From Sthenelais limicola (taxonomy: Eukaryota; Annelida; Polychaeta; Phyllodocida; Sigalionidae), in contig OW804095.1 in assembly GCA_942159475.1 (NCBI GenBank), forward strand, positions 59,176,773 to 59,240,772: a stretch of DNA of 64,000 bases. The letters are read 5' to 3'. Under the pieces are notes generated by a model that was not told the origin of the DNA, did not search any database, and saw only the letters and a program-made list of their open reading frames with translations. The translations under genes and the position numbers were made by a program. Shown here piece by piece: positions 1 through 13,569 of this stretch (within the stretch, counting starts at the first letter, position 1; every line of letters begins with the position of its first letter).

Positions 1-216
1 AGTACAAAGTCGTGAGTAATACAAGTATTTAACAATACCAATTTAAGACGTTTATAATAAAATGAGAATAAAAGGAACGTATAAATTTCAATGAACAAGT
101 TCACAAATATTTGTAACTTATCATAAAGGCCAACAATCATTTGTAGGCTACAGTACCAATAGAGTTTAAGGTCATTTGAAAAATAAAGGCCATCACAAAT
201 AGTGGTGTACTCTTAC

Positions 217-467
217 CTGAGTAGAAAGAGGCGGTCGTAACCAACATCAACTTTCACCATTTTACTACGGTCATTCCCCCTCTGCATTCGCCTAGCCGAT
301 GCCTTTTTTATCTTCAGAATTTGCCCTATTAGAAAGGTGTTGTCGGCATCATCTTCTGAGGTTACTTCGCTCAAGGACCGTAGCGTGCACGCAGCCCGCA
401 TCACATACTCCCGAGCGGCCTTGAAGTCCCCCTTACACAACAGTTCGTTTACTTTCGAGCCCATCAC
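217..467 (-). CDS. Internal exon of an unidentified gene
   Basis: A single 251-bp open exon on the minus strand. It is bounded by a good acceptor (TTTATTTACAG just before 467) and a good donor (CTCAG followed by GTAAGA at 217), and it is clearly more GC-rich than its surroundings. It reads 83 codons plus two bases in phase 0. The peptide begins VMGSKVNELLCKGDFKAARE and ends VKVDVGYDRLFLL. The first 30 residues look helical, in the style of a TPR or HEAT helix pair, and the end is rich in Lys and Arg. I do not recognise the protein. It lies upstream of the first visible NCAPG2 exon on the opposite strand, so it is either nested in an NCAPG2 intron or part of a neighbouring gene. No second exon of the gene was seen in the window. 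Confidence 0.5.
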
Positions 468-2148
468 CTGTAAATAAACACAGACTTGCGTTCAATTCAC
501 ATATAACAAGAGTGAAATTGAGTAAGTTGGTCACACCATTACTAATATTTTGGCGACACGTGTCTTATGGAATAAGTGATCCGTTTGACCCCATCAACAA
601 CCATTAACGAATATGTGACTGCTGTACACATACACGATATTCTTAATTATCAATTTTACTGGTTGGGTTCACGTCGATAGGATGCTTTAATCGACACCAT
701 ATTGGAAAACACTAACATAGTTATTTGTTTGTTTACCTAAAACGTGCTGCAATCAATATATGCGCATACATTGCACCTCCCTCAACAAAACATACCGTAC
801 ATCGTTCAGCAACACCAGTTCAATAATCATTATCACGACGTTATGCATTAAACATGGCTTGCCTCAGAAGAAACACCCTTTCCAAATGAAACCATTGTAC
901 ATTAAATGATTACATCCATTTTTATACAAACATTGTTCTCCTGCATAGAATTGCGACCAGGCAGTCGATAGGCCGTCGATAGGCCTACAAGCCAATAACA
1001 TATATATAGTCTGGCTACGTTGTGTCACGAGGTTCGCCTGTAATTTTTTCAAGATTATGAAACATGTTTGTCTCGTCTAACATGCACACAGCCCGACTAA
1101 CATGCACACAACTATTCCCATAATTGCAATGATTACTTACTGTGAAGGTGGCGAAGAAAAGTTGAAAGTTGAAAGTTGAAAGTCTAACGTGTGCTACCAC
1201 CGGAGCACAAACTGGATCGATTGATGCAATAACTGACCTAACATGCCACCTGACGAGTATGCGGCATAGACGGCACCTAACGAGTAGGAAACCTAGAGTA
1301 GATCCATTGCACGCCGATAGATGGCCTGAAACACATTAATTACAAATTGCCGCCTGTGCCAGTAAGTCACGTCCCACAAATAAAGGTATTACCACATCTA
1401 TTTACCGGCTGCTGCACCGAACTGATGTGTCATACAAGGAAGGAATTAATATTCAACCCTGTACGGATAACATTAACCAGTGAGTAACAAATACGCTATC
1501 AGTATCAACACAGATGGAAGAAATCACACAAGTAACAATCATGTGATTTAGCCATAACTTTCCCCCAATCAACGCATATGGTTTACACTACACTTTATTT
1601 AGAAAACACCAACCGGCACGCCCACCCCCCCCCAAAAAAAAAAAAACACAATAAAAACAACACCGACTTCCGCCCAATTTTGGAAGTCATTTTCGATGCC
1701 TTATAACAAAGAAAAAAATTATCGAAAAAGAATTAACAAATGACAAAAAAAAAAGTTGCGCCCCAAGCGCCCACCTGGTGCCATTATACTCTCTGGACCA
1801 TGACCACACCTAACTCTCTCAGGAAGTGGCACAGCCCTAGTTAGTGTCATACAGCTACTAATATGGAGGCACCCAGTCTAAGGGTTTGGGAGAGCGGGAA
1901 ACAAATTACTAGATTGATTCTGACAATATCTTTGCCCAAAAACCATTATTATAATGTGAGTTCCCAATTATAAGTCATAATTGAACTGTATGTCCTGCAA
2001 GTGTTCCAGCCCAGTGTTTTACTTTAAAATATGTGGAGGCCATCCATTTCTGGAAATAATAACTCATTCAATCTCCTTTATGTCTTTGGCACGTCGTATT
2101 GCAATTGGTTGTTTTTAATAAATAGTAGTTTTTTCACTTTGCTCGTAG
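468..2148. other. Non-coding stretch, probable NCAPG2 intron
   Basis: No convincing exon on either strand. It holds a C10/A13 homopolymer pair near 1621-1646 and a few A-rich runs. Because the first visible NCAPG2 exon starts in mid-protein, this stretch is probably intron. Confidence 0.5.
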
Positions 2149-5100
2149 GGTATGGGCCTCATCTTGGACAACCATTTAAGCCACACTATGCTTAAAGTTT
2201 TACTCCCTGAGTTAAGGAACCTTCTTCATGATGTATCAGAGATCGTGAGGGTTGCATTCATCGATCTTCTACAGAAAGTTAGAGGCATGAGTACAATCAA
2301 AGTAAGTTGATTTCGCTTCCTAAACTTCGCATGATTTCTATGTCGGTTTGGACCCTTACCACTTATTAGCGTTATGTGCATTTTCATGCGACTCATTTTA
2401 AAACAAATTCTTTTCAGTACTGGAGTATTGCGCCTGTAGAACACCTGCTTGCTCGCTTGGAGGTGGATTCCGACGTTGTTGCCCGCCGTATTATCTCGCT
2501 TGTATTCCAAAGGTGAAACACTCATCTAGCGATGCTCAGATATCTTATTTTTACTTTACCCATGTGGTTAATTTCCATCGGTGTTTAAATCCACGAAGCC
2601 CAGACAAACACTATTTTACCTTTTGTATCTTACTATTTTATTGGTCCGGAGATTGGTAAACTTCCAGAAATAAGTTAATAGTTGACAGAAATATTAAGAT
2701 CTTGCCATTTTTTACTTTGATTCTTTTTCATTTTAGTTTCCTACCAGTAGATAAGCCTATGGAAACACAAGTGGATCGCTGCCTCACACTTCTCCAATCA
2801 AACCCCGGGGCAGCACGAAGATTCTACAGATATGCGCATGAAAAAATGTCCCTGGCTAACACTGGTATAGTTTCTATTTTATACATAGACAAACAACACA
2901 TCAGTATAAACTGGGCCTTTCTCTTCGTGCCTAGTGTTAGGTGATTTAATAATTGGTAGACAGGTGTTAACCTTGCGACACAGTCAAATAATTTACTTTT
3001 TATGTATGAAATACCAGTACAATTTTGTTTGGAAATTCTGCTATACATGCTTCTGAATCTGCTAGCCTCATTCTTCGATGAGTATGTAATATTATTATAC
3101 ATGCATTGCTCTGGAAACATCGTATCTAGAGTGATTTACGCATAGTGCGTATTTCACTAGTGATTTACGTGGGGTTGTCATGGCAACCAATTTTTTCTAT
3201 TTTCATGATTAAAAGCATGTATAATACATCTGTTAACTAACTTGTATGTATATTGGTAAAATAATTAAATATACTGGTTTATAATTATTTGCAGCAAGCT
3301 TCATGACAGCTTTATGTAAGTGTGTGCTGATGTGTGTACGTCGAGCAGAGAACAACCAGGACGTGTTGGAGCGAGATGACGATGAGGAAAAGGAGAATGT
3401 GGATGAGGAGGATAGCTCTGAGCTCTCGGCATCTGACACAAATCTGATGGCTGGGCTGTTGGAAACAATAGTTATTCTTTGGGAAGGAATCAGTCCAAAA
3501 CTTGCAAAGGTAAAATCATTAATTAAGCTCGGTCTAATGCTACATTCACTTCAGTAGTAATGTCGTATCATGGTGGTATATGGACACGAGGAATTCCTCT
3601 AATTCCTTGTATGCTATAGTTTTAAGTTATGTTGATGACATCCCTATTACAGAGAAATATTCTTATTATGGATATGCCCTTCCAAAACATGATGCATTTT
3701 AACCTTGGTTGACGTGCAGAATTGTTATGATAAATATTCAATTACTAGTACCGAGTTCCATTCACTATTTATTATATGCCCCTAGCCTAGACAGATATTG
3801 ATATAAAACTTTATTTTTGGTTTTGAATCGCCATAAAGTATCTCAAAGCTAAAAGATAACCTAATTCGAATTTTTATGGTACACATACCATAAAACTATT
3901 TTTATTGCACCCCACTTATTGCACCTCTCAAATGGAATGCGCATATAATAAATATTATGACAAACTGAAAATTATTGGAGGCTTCACTATAAAGATGTGA
4001 CTCGACAGTGCGACAGATTGTCTACTAAGTTTGTTACTGATACATAAACCTATATACGGTAGGTTTTTATGCAGTGTGGGAATGCAAACTGGTCTAATGG
4101 TAATTGATTTTATTTTTTATGTTTACCCAGCCCGGTAACGCTGACGTCAAGGAATGTCTAGTTTTAAGGTTCAGCCAAGCGCTCCCTGAGTTCTACCGTG
4201 CATTCAACGATTCGAGAATCGGTGCCTGCCTCACACTCATGGCTTCATTCCTTCCTGCCAACAATATTCCTGTCATGAGGTAAAATAACAGAAGTTATTT
4301 TTTATCAAACACTTTTCTGTGGTTTATGAATGCATCTTTCCGTCGGAAGGAAATTTAACGTTATATATAATAAACATTAAACAGCGCCAGCTCTCCTCGT
4401 TACCACTGGCTGGGTGTGGAGCGGCTTGCTATTTTAAGCCAAGTATTGTGCATGTTCCAACATACTGAAAGTGAAGAATTTGTTCGGTTACATTTTTTGT
4501 GTGCAAAATTGGGGCATTTGAAGCGAGTATGTGATCTTGCGAAAATCAATAAATTTGATTATACTATCATATGTGGCTACAGCGCTCCTATGGCCCCCTG
4601 AAGGTTTTGAGTTACCTCATATGACGTTCTTCAGTGGTGGGTAACCAATACCCCACTTGTCCCTTGGCAACGTTTTTTGGCGTTGTCAAGCAGTGCTCAT
4701 GTGGTAGGGTTGTGTCCCCATATTGGTGTACCCTCCAAAGCAGATGGTTGGGGGAGTACATCGAGTGTTATTTTTGGTCATTTTGTTTTATTTGTTTCTT
4801 AAATAAAAATATATTGGTTATGCAGTCGATGCCTAGTAGATATTAGCGATTTTTTTCTGAGTCCTCCATTACATCACGGATTTCATGTTTCATGTTCACT
4901 GCCAACCTATCTGTACATGTAAATTTGTCATGACGTTGAGCGCTGTATTACTCCTTCAATAATTTCTACTACCTACGTTTAATTTGTTCTCCCCAGCCGT
5001 GGTACATTGTCTGCCCTCAGAAATATGGAAGAAGATAGTAATGTGAGTACATATGTTACTATGTTAGAAGCGATGTGCAAATGGGGCAAAATCGCAGATA

Positions 5101-8100
5101 TAACAGAGCTCATCTCAGACTGGTTGGAGGCCGCCTTGATCACTGAAGATAATGAAGAACCGTCGGGAGGAAAGGTAGGATTGGCGTGTTGCTATTAACT
5201 TCTGTTTCCTTTGTCATAAAAGCGTTCTGAATATGGAGTATTTTCAAATGGCATTATCATTGTGAGAAGGATCGGACCCCAATGAAACTCGTATCTGAAA
5301 TACAGTAGTATTTTTTCCAAGTCTTAGATAAAAAACACTTCTCGATGAATATTTTGTCCACCAGTTTGTTATTCGGCCACCGCTAGCACTAATGCATGTA
5401 ACAACTTAAATTTAGCGCTTCTACCTATTTCAGGCTCGTAAAACTAGTGGTGTACGATTTGCTGAGCCTATGGTGCCACGTCCAGGGATGGCTCTCACTT
5501 ACCTTCAACACCTTACGTCAGATGCTGTCTGTCAACAAGTTCTCCTCAACAACAACAAGAACAAGGTGGCGGATATCGCTATGATCTTAGGCAAAGTCAT
5601 GGTATGTTAATATTCACAACTATTAGAATGTTCTTTTGGCGTGCTATTCGAGTGTTGAATAAAACTGCACTATGAACTTTTCACTTTCCTCAATTAAATA
5701 CGCGATTGATTTGGGGTATTTATTTGGAGTTCATGGGCATCTGGTGTGCATGTTGTCAAATGTTCCTCGTCTATATAATTATATATATATTATATACTAA
5801 TAACCCAACTAAAATAGTTTCCTTACTTTTTGTAACCTCAGCACTGTATTGAGACCCGTCTGAAATCGGACGAACAACTCAACGAACACGCCACTGACGA
5901 AGTCCTGTTAAAAGCTTTCGAAATGTATTGTAAACTGGAAATTTTACTACATGACCCTGTGAGTATATTTTGGGGGCTTTATATTGTTAACATGGATGGA
6001 TAGCTGTACTAAGATGATATGTGCAAGTGAAACTTACATTTCATATTGCAAATATCCACGACTAGATACTATACTATAGAAAACTCTACATATTATGTTA
6101 TGTTTATATTCTTTCTATTCTCTTGCATCCCTTCTATGCCCCCACCCCCCCCACCCCATCCATAATGCTAATTTATGACAATGACAATTAATTTGAATGA
6201 ATCTCAAATCTCATGTGCTTAAATCCCAACGAACAGGAGAGGCAGGACTACAACGCCATAACTGTGATGGAAAATATCCTTACGTGGGCGGACGGCGAAC
6301 TCCTTGTCTACCTCAGACGTAAGAAGGCATCGCGACGTAAGCTGCTCAACCAGACTGAGATGACTCTGTTAGCTGAGCCCGGCTCAAACGCCACCCTCTC
6401 AACAACTATGTTCGGTACAACGTTAAATGCTACCCTCTCAACTACCATTGGTGGCAGCAAGAGAACCGCCGGCGACGCCTACTCTCCAGCAGTTGTTGAG
6501 CTCGCTTCTAAGACGATATCTGTGAGTGTTTATCGCCTCCTTTTATATCCATATCACCCCCACCCCACCCCTAGAGTTAGAAACTGAAAAGCAGGGACTT
6601 TAAACAAATGTAAGACAGCGAAATGTATAATTTATGTAGTGTTCCTGCCGGTTTACAGAACTTTGTTAATAATGATCCTTATACAATTTTTAAAAACTGT
6701 TTAGAAAACCGAAAAGCAGAGGGCTTCAAAAATGTAAAAATTAGAAAACATAATTTAGGTAGTGTTTTAAAAAAAGGTTTGGAAAGCAGGTTTTTTTTTA
6801 AAGAAATGTAAAGATTCGGAAAAATGTATATAATTTATGTAGTGTTCCTACCGATTTATGGCACTTTGTAAATAATCCGATCACAATTTAGAAAACAGAT
6901 TTAAAAACATGCATATAATTTATGTAATGTTCCTACCGGTTTACGGTAGATCTCAGTACCGGTATTTGTGGGAAAGCGGGGGATTTCAGTCCAATAACTA
7001 GCTCACTAGTAGGACTCTTCTGAAGTTGATTCTCTTTACAGTGTGTGCTATCAATAGCTAGGAATATGCTCCTTGTTGGTATTGGTGATCAGGAATTGCT
7101 GTCCCATCTACAAGAATTTTCTTCATCCCTTCTAAAAGCGGGTACGTAGAAGGGTTCTGCATCCATGCTATGTACCAAAAGCACACAGTAACCAGACATT
7201 TGTAATAGTGTAACGCAGGTATAGTTGTTCTATGGGAAAAGTCCTGTATTGGCCTGAAAATAAGCCTCATTTTTTCGTTATTTGTATTGCTTATCAGTAC
7301 ATATATTTGGACGATTAGCATTCGTACCTCTTGGTTTTTGATGTGGGTATCTCTCCTCTGATGTCTATCATCCCCAAATTCTTCCATTACAATAATTCAA
7401 TCCAGTTCTCTTCTAACGCCCTATTTGCGTCCCACAAGCTGATAATGCCCTAACCATGGGACTGGGCCATTAACGTGGCAAATTGGCAAATGATACGTAA
7501 CGCATTAATGTCAATAAAATTTGTTTTATAAAAAAAAAAGTATCGTCTGGTAACTTTGGATATATTTTTTCCACAGATGAATCTGTACAATTTATGAAAC
7601 AAGTGTCTGAGCTACTTTACCAAATCACTGAAATTTCTCTGACGTGGGAGAAAGAACAAGAGGACGATGAAGGTGTTGGTAGTCATAGCAACGTAGTGGC
7701 TGCCATGTTGACAAAGATGATCCTAGTTCTTTCTTCACTCGCCAAGAATAAGCGGGAACAAGCTGAAAGGGTAAATATAATTTAATCCCAAATATTTCGA
7801 AATAGCCTATGATTAATTTGGATCTAGGTCCTTTCCATGGCGGATATTTTCTGACATGGAGCCTATTTAAAAATAAGATGGCTTCCATTAATTCTTGCCA
7901 GTTTATTGTGCGTTTCTCGGGTACGATTTTGTTCCATACATTCCGTACTTCAGACGTTTTTTCATTCCCAACAAAAAGTAATTTTACGGTTTCTTTACAA
8001 TGTCGTCTTATTTTATCCATATAATTAAGACTACTTACATTCTTTATGAAATTATCCATGTTCCCTTCCTTACTGTTCCTGCCTCTGATTAAAAATAATC

Positions 8101-11100
8101 CTATCCAGTGCATAAAACTGGTACCCTACAGACTCCCCAACTTTCTATGGACAATACTTTAAATATCCATGTAAGATCATAGCATTTTGACCCGTTTATG
8201 TATGGTTTTAAAGGGGGTTGAAAACAGGTATTTTAACACTGCGTTGAAATTGAATAGGGCTCGGCAGTTGTATTCACCAAGCTGAGGCGTGCTAGCCGCC
8301 GATCGTAGCGCCACCTGGAAATACCCGGATTTTCGTTTCAAAGAATACTTTGAAGACATTTTTTATGGGAACTTGGCAAGTCCACATCAGGTCAGATAAG
8401 TCCAAATGACTTATTTGATTTGAAAAAAATGTTTATTAGGCTGAAGAGATTTAACATTAATATTATATAAATAAACGTTATACAATAACGCATGTCTGAC
8501 AAAACAGAAATTTTCATGCGTCGCCTCATGTTCACAAAATACATCTAACAATTAACATTAACAGTAGATAGAAACACAATACATTGACAATGGCAATAAA
8601 TCATATACTGATACTCCAATCACAAATATATTCTATCATATTCGTATCCGCCGCAATAAATACATAAGAACACTTTCCATTACAGATAGGAAGTTATTAA
8701 TCAGATACATGCGACGAAACTAAAAACAAAAAAAATATTTATCATATTCCTTGTCTTTAAATATATAGAGAGAATTCCTTCATATCATGAAGCTTCCTAT
8801 ACATGGATGAAATTCTTTACCATAATTTTGGACCTAAATAATGGGGACTATTATTGGCATAAATTATTTGAATATTCACGACGTCAGGTTCATAAAGATT
8901 ATTAGAATCATTCTTTAGTTTAAACATGCATTTTAGTAGCTCATTTTCTCTATGTACCTTTAGTGAATGTATCTTACAATGTTTCAGTAGGTTCATATTT
9001 GATATTCTCCCATGGTTGCCAGTGGCAATCCTAAGTGCCCGATTCATAATTTTCGGTTGTTTGTCCAAAAGTTCAGTAGTACAAAAATAACCCACGATCG
9101 TACCACCCTTAAGTATAGTGATCTAAGTGACAATTAGAATTCCCGCAACGCTATGTGTTGCTCCTAAAAATTAAATTTTAATTCAACTTTCCACAATAAA
9201 TTATCTCTAAAGATTATAAAATCTGTTCAGTTGAATTGTTTTGCCAAATAATTGCAATTGCTTCTCTAGGGATATGTACGATATGCGTCGCCTTACTCCT
9301 GGGAATGTGAAATTTATACACGTATGAAATCAAATGATATCAAGAGATAGACAAAGGAGAAGTTTTAGGAATCTGAGATGTTACAATTTTCTCATCTTTG
9401 CTCCTCGCTTCCTGGATCCATCCCTGCATTATATGCGAAACTGGCTTACGGATGTAATGCGCTAATGTAATCATTAATGTAATGTCTACTCTTCATATGG
9501 CATGAGAAATCGTCCCCGGGGAAGTTTATGAAATTTAGGTCAGCTAAAGTTAGAGAAAAACATCTTGTTTTTAAGGCGGGCTGCACGGTACTTTTTTGAT
9601 TGAAGAATTTAAATGCCGACGAGATCCCACTCATGAAAAGAGATAAAACTGTTTTTGCGACTTGCTTCATGATAGGTGTACTTGAGTGTACTTGCTATTA
9701 TAGAAGAGTGGTTGATTGTTGTTCAAGAATTCACTTCTCAATATCCACTGTGGTTTACTGGGTTTTCATGGATAAAATCAGTCTATTATTTTTAAAGATC
9801 TGCAATTTTAATTTTAGGTACTCCCAGTTGTAAAGCCTGCATTTGCGCAGATAATGCAGGCTTATTATCGTCATCACAACTCTTCAAAAGCTGACGTCAT
9901 GTCAGCAATTCTCACAGCTATTGTCAATGACATGACTGCTAAAATCAAAGAGGTATGTTATCAGATAAGAGGTTCACTTGTAGGACTGTAAAAATGCCTT
10001 TGAGTACAATCGATCAAAGATAAATAGTTTACTTCAAAGTGGTCCCCGAGGAAAGATACAATAGCACCCGAAACGTCGGGCCTCACTCACTTTGCAGTAA
10101 TACAAATCGATAAATATTAATCCACCTCTTTATGTTCATCTAATCACAAACCAATTCACTGGTAAAATCCAGTCAGCCGTCCCCGCCTTATTTTACTTTT
10201 AAGCGTAAATTTATACAACTACATGTATTGTGAATGTCCATTGTGGATCATAATTATCCCCTGCAGGAGCCAGAATTCGAGAAGTGTGAAAAAGTTTCTG
10301 ATCTACCTCAGCTTACTGCTTTCGTTCTTTCGGCTATCGGTCGACGGAAAAATATCAATAGGTATGTGGATTTAGTTCATTGAATTTTAATTTCCTATAG
10401 CCAGATGTGCCGTGCTTAATTAATTAGAATAGTGAATGAATTTATGTGTTTTGTGACTTGATGATGTATGTGTGTCGCTCTATTCGCAAATGCTTGAAAA
10501 AAAAATCCTCCAGAAAAATTGTATATTGCTATGACGTCCAATCCGCATCATAGGCGTCAGTAGCTCTGGCCAAATCAATTTCCCTACGTCTACAGTATCG
10601 GCTCAGATAACTCTGATGTTATTATCTTTAAACTACGCCCATACTGTATAAAGATGGCGATAATAATATTTTTTATTGTACACGAATAATAAAAATCCGA
10701 ATTTATTTATCTCAACATTGAGATACTTGCATTCAATCAACTAAACAATCTCCGAGTCCGAGAACTCATCGCGTTCTACAATAGAAACAACATCATTAAT
10801 TAGCAGTTTCGTGTTGCAACCCGCGCCATTATATATATGTATCCTGATTCCAGGTATACATATTCCTAAGCATGACTTGTACATAATAATATCGGTACAT
10901 AACCCAGTACGGTCACATGAACTGACCAGAACTTCCTACTTGTGTTGAACTTCCTATATAGGTTTATCTACAAATCACAAGTGCATGATAAAACAGCACT
11001 TTTGGTATATGTTTTTTGTTTCAGTTTGTCCCGGCTTCTAGTGCCATCTTTTGTATGGAATAATATATTTAGTATGAATCAGAGTGATTCATCATACTAC

Positions 11101-12886
11101 GCTAAATATTATTCCGTACAAAACTTTAAGTCTTGAACATTGTTGTGTATATGATCAGACGCTTAATCATATTATGTAAAGTGACAATGGCATCTTCCTT
11201 TTCGCATCTAATATCGTATTCTTTTCAGTACATCTCATTCCACCTCTGTAGTATTCAACTTACTCTTATAATAAAACAGACAGCAACGGGGTGTAACACA
11301 GGTCATATATTGCCTGGTCCCCGTATTCTAGGGTTCGCAAATGAACATTATATAAATAAGAAGTGAAAATAATATCAATAAAAAATGAAATGTGTATAAA
11401 AATGACTGATCAGGGAGCCAAGAGTGACTGGTCATCGTGAACATGTTGCGAATGTTTGTTCTCTCGTGACGTGACTAGAATAATTCTAAACAATGTTAAG
11501 AAATAGATTGTCTTTGAGGGAGATATGAAGGCACCAATTATGGACCATTCCTCTTTATCACAGTGCGTTCAGAGACGAGCTTATGACGTGCATTCAATCC
11601 GGATCTGCTGATAGCGTGGACTCTGCCCTGGGTCTACTTCATGTAATTTATGCGATAGGGCGAGGTATGTTCCCAGATAATATAAATCATAATTATGTTG
11701 GGAGGGGTGCTGCCAACCGATTAAGTTTCAATTCAGGTGAGATTATGACTTTGTTGAAAAGAGAGATGTTGGATTGAGTTTTTTCACTTTTTATTAGGAC
11801 TTTAACTGGTCATAATTATGTTTGTTATTCACCGTTCACGTCAGGTGTATTTCATTACATGTTTACGTTGTCATATATTTGTTGTGTTGTCATCAGTCAA
11901 TAGTGTGCATGTATTTGCTATTAAAATAAATTGATTTATTCTTTTAAGTTTAATGGAATCCGTATCTACCTTCACGTTTATATATATATTATATTAAATA
12001 CTCGTGTTATGATTTTAAACGTCGTAGTTGATGCAACCGCAATCTGTTTTATATATAATCCGTTAATTTAATGCCAAATTAATTGTGGATTGTGACCTGG
12101 ATGATAGACCTAATTCTTGTGAAGTAGATTGTATCAGTGAATATCCACATGATAAGATGGATAAGGGTCTCCAGCTACGTCAGTAATTTATATTTCTTTC
12201 CTTAAAGCTATGAACGGGGTATCAGGATTTAAGGAAATCCTGTCGTCACTTCAAATGAAGGTAGACAGATTTGAAGTGCCAGAGGATACACCTGAAGAGT
12301 CGCCATATAGGTGTGTATTTCATTTCTAAAGTGTTTTGGGATGTTAGTAAATACTCAATAGCCGCTACGTTCTTATTGAAGGGCATGCACTTGCGAAGAC
12401 ATGGGACAGATTTTTCAAGTACATGTACTAGTATTTTAAATTACAATAATGACACAATCATTTAATATTTTTCGTGCAAACATCAAACTATATGAAACAT
12501 AGACGCGACCTTTTTAGCTGGTTAGTGTTCATTTTCTAACTTAATGAAATCAACTTTATTTTTCAAATAACTTTTTATTGTAAGATTCGTATTTACATCA
12601 CAATCATTGTTTTCATTGATTTCACTGATACCTTAAGACGAACCTGTAAATATGTTCATAAACCTTTCTTGTAGAACTTGTGGGAGCTTCATTGACAAAC
12701 AGCTATTATTGACCATCATTAAACTTTGAGTTAATTAAAGTAGTTTCACCCACTCTTTGGGGGTTAAGTTTCTTCTCATAACAATATTACTTTTAAATAT
12801 GACATTTTCTGCGTTTCAGGTTCTTGCACAGCAATGTGAAACAAATGATGAACGACTGCATGGGTCAATTTGGAATGGTGGCATAA
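2149..12886 (+). CDS. NCAPG2: Condensin-2 complex subunit G2, 3' two thirds (16 exons)
   Basis: HEAT-repeat subunit of condensin II, which compacts and resolves mitotic chromosomes in the nucleus. Exons: 2149-2301, 2418-2512, 2737-2864, 3295-3509, 4131-4279, 4997-5174, 5434-5601, 5842-5958, 6237-6521, 7042-7141, 7577-7770, 9818-9952, 10267-10361, 11564-11664, 12208-12310, 12820-12886 (stop TAA 12884-12886). All have AG/GT borders, and the phases join into one frame of 760 residues. Blocks typical of vertebrate NCAPG2 are visible: ILDNHLSH, SFLPVDKP followed by AARRFYRYAHE, an acidic KENVDEED stretch, MAGLLETIVILWEGI, and near the end VSDLPQLTAFVLSAIGRR. Human NCAPG2 is about 1,140 residues, so roughly 380 N-terminal residues lie upstream. 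Exon 6237-6521 carries a Ser/Thr-rich insert with a duplicated NATLSTT. A poly(A) signal AATAAA is at 12975-12980. Confidence 0.95.
6620..6960. repeat. Degenerate tandem repeat in an NCAPG2 intron
   Basis: The phrase ATAATTTATGTAGTGTTCCT followed by a CCGGTTTA-like end recurs near 6625, 6830 and 6910. A further diverged piece (ATAATTTAGGTAGTGTTTTA) lies near 6750. It is an irregular tandem array inside the intron 6522-7041, with no coding potential. Confidence 0.6.
8715..9110 (-). pseudogene. Fragment of a non-LTR retrotransposon (end of the ORF2 protein)
   Basis: A minus-strand frame (8817-9095) reads LLDKQPKIMNRALRIATGNH, then a basic helical stretch, and ends YLGPKLW before a stop. The frame then continues for about 30 residues with MYRKLHDMKEFSLYIFKDKE. 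The pattern of QNRALRxI-like helices followed by a GPKLWN-like motif and a short helical end is typical of the region after the reverse transcriptase in CR1/L2/Jockey-like LINEs. No RT catalytic motif is left. It lies in the large NCAPG2 intron 7771-9817, antisense to the gene. Confidence 0.6.
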
Positions 12887-13569
12887 AACAATTATAATAA
12901 TCGTTCGATGGTTCGTGTAGAATCCTGACTTTATCATATAACTTAGTTAATTCTTCTGACCATAAGTATATCATAATAAATATACTACATATAATTCAGC
13001 TATACCTTTATGCATAGTTATGGTAGTCACATATCCCACAATCGTGTTACATGTTACCGATGATTTCCGCTGTAATGAACAATAATGTTACTATATTCCT
13101 ATGAAGAAGACCACCATCTAAGGTCGAAACGCGTAGGGATAAGCCCTACCATCTAAGCAAATAAAAGAACATATACAGAAACTGACAGGAGCCTTTTGTT
13201 TCTACGGAATCATCTAAAACATTACAATGTTACTATATTTTCCCAGTTTGGATTCAACAGGGACATGGGGTTGTAGTTTTCAACAGGGACATGGGAGTTG
13301 TAGTGATATGGAAAGTTTGGAACGTTTAAATCGGATTGTATATCTATATCGGTCTTGTTCAATCGGAGAGATATTACATTAACCCTTGGTCGACGTGAAC
13401 TTTGACCTGAGTCACAGTATATTTGGGTACACAACAAATTTGTTCGGAAATAATTAAATCGTCGACCCTGCAATTGTATTCCCAGTTGAGCTGCAGCTCT
13501 TTTTTTACCTTTAACATCATACGGATGATAAGATGCGTTTACATACAATAAACATATAGTCTGCTTTTG
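12887..13569. other. Intergenic 3'-3' region between NCAPG2 and the Ly6-like gene
   Basis: The two genes converge here. It contains the NCAPG2 poly(A) signal (12975-12980) and a second AATAAA near 13162. No further gene was seen. Confidence 0.6.

Noticed and set aside
7771..8113. Long minus-strand frame beyond the NCAPG2 exon at 7577-7770
   Set aside because: Half is the antisense of a real exon. The rest (MDNFIKNVSSLNYMDKIRRH) looks protein-like and could be an old transposon remnant, but no motif supports it.
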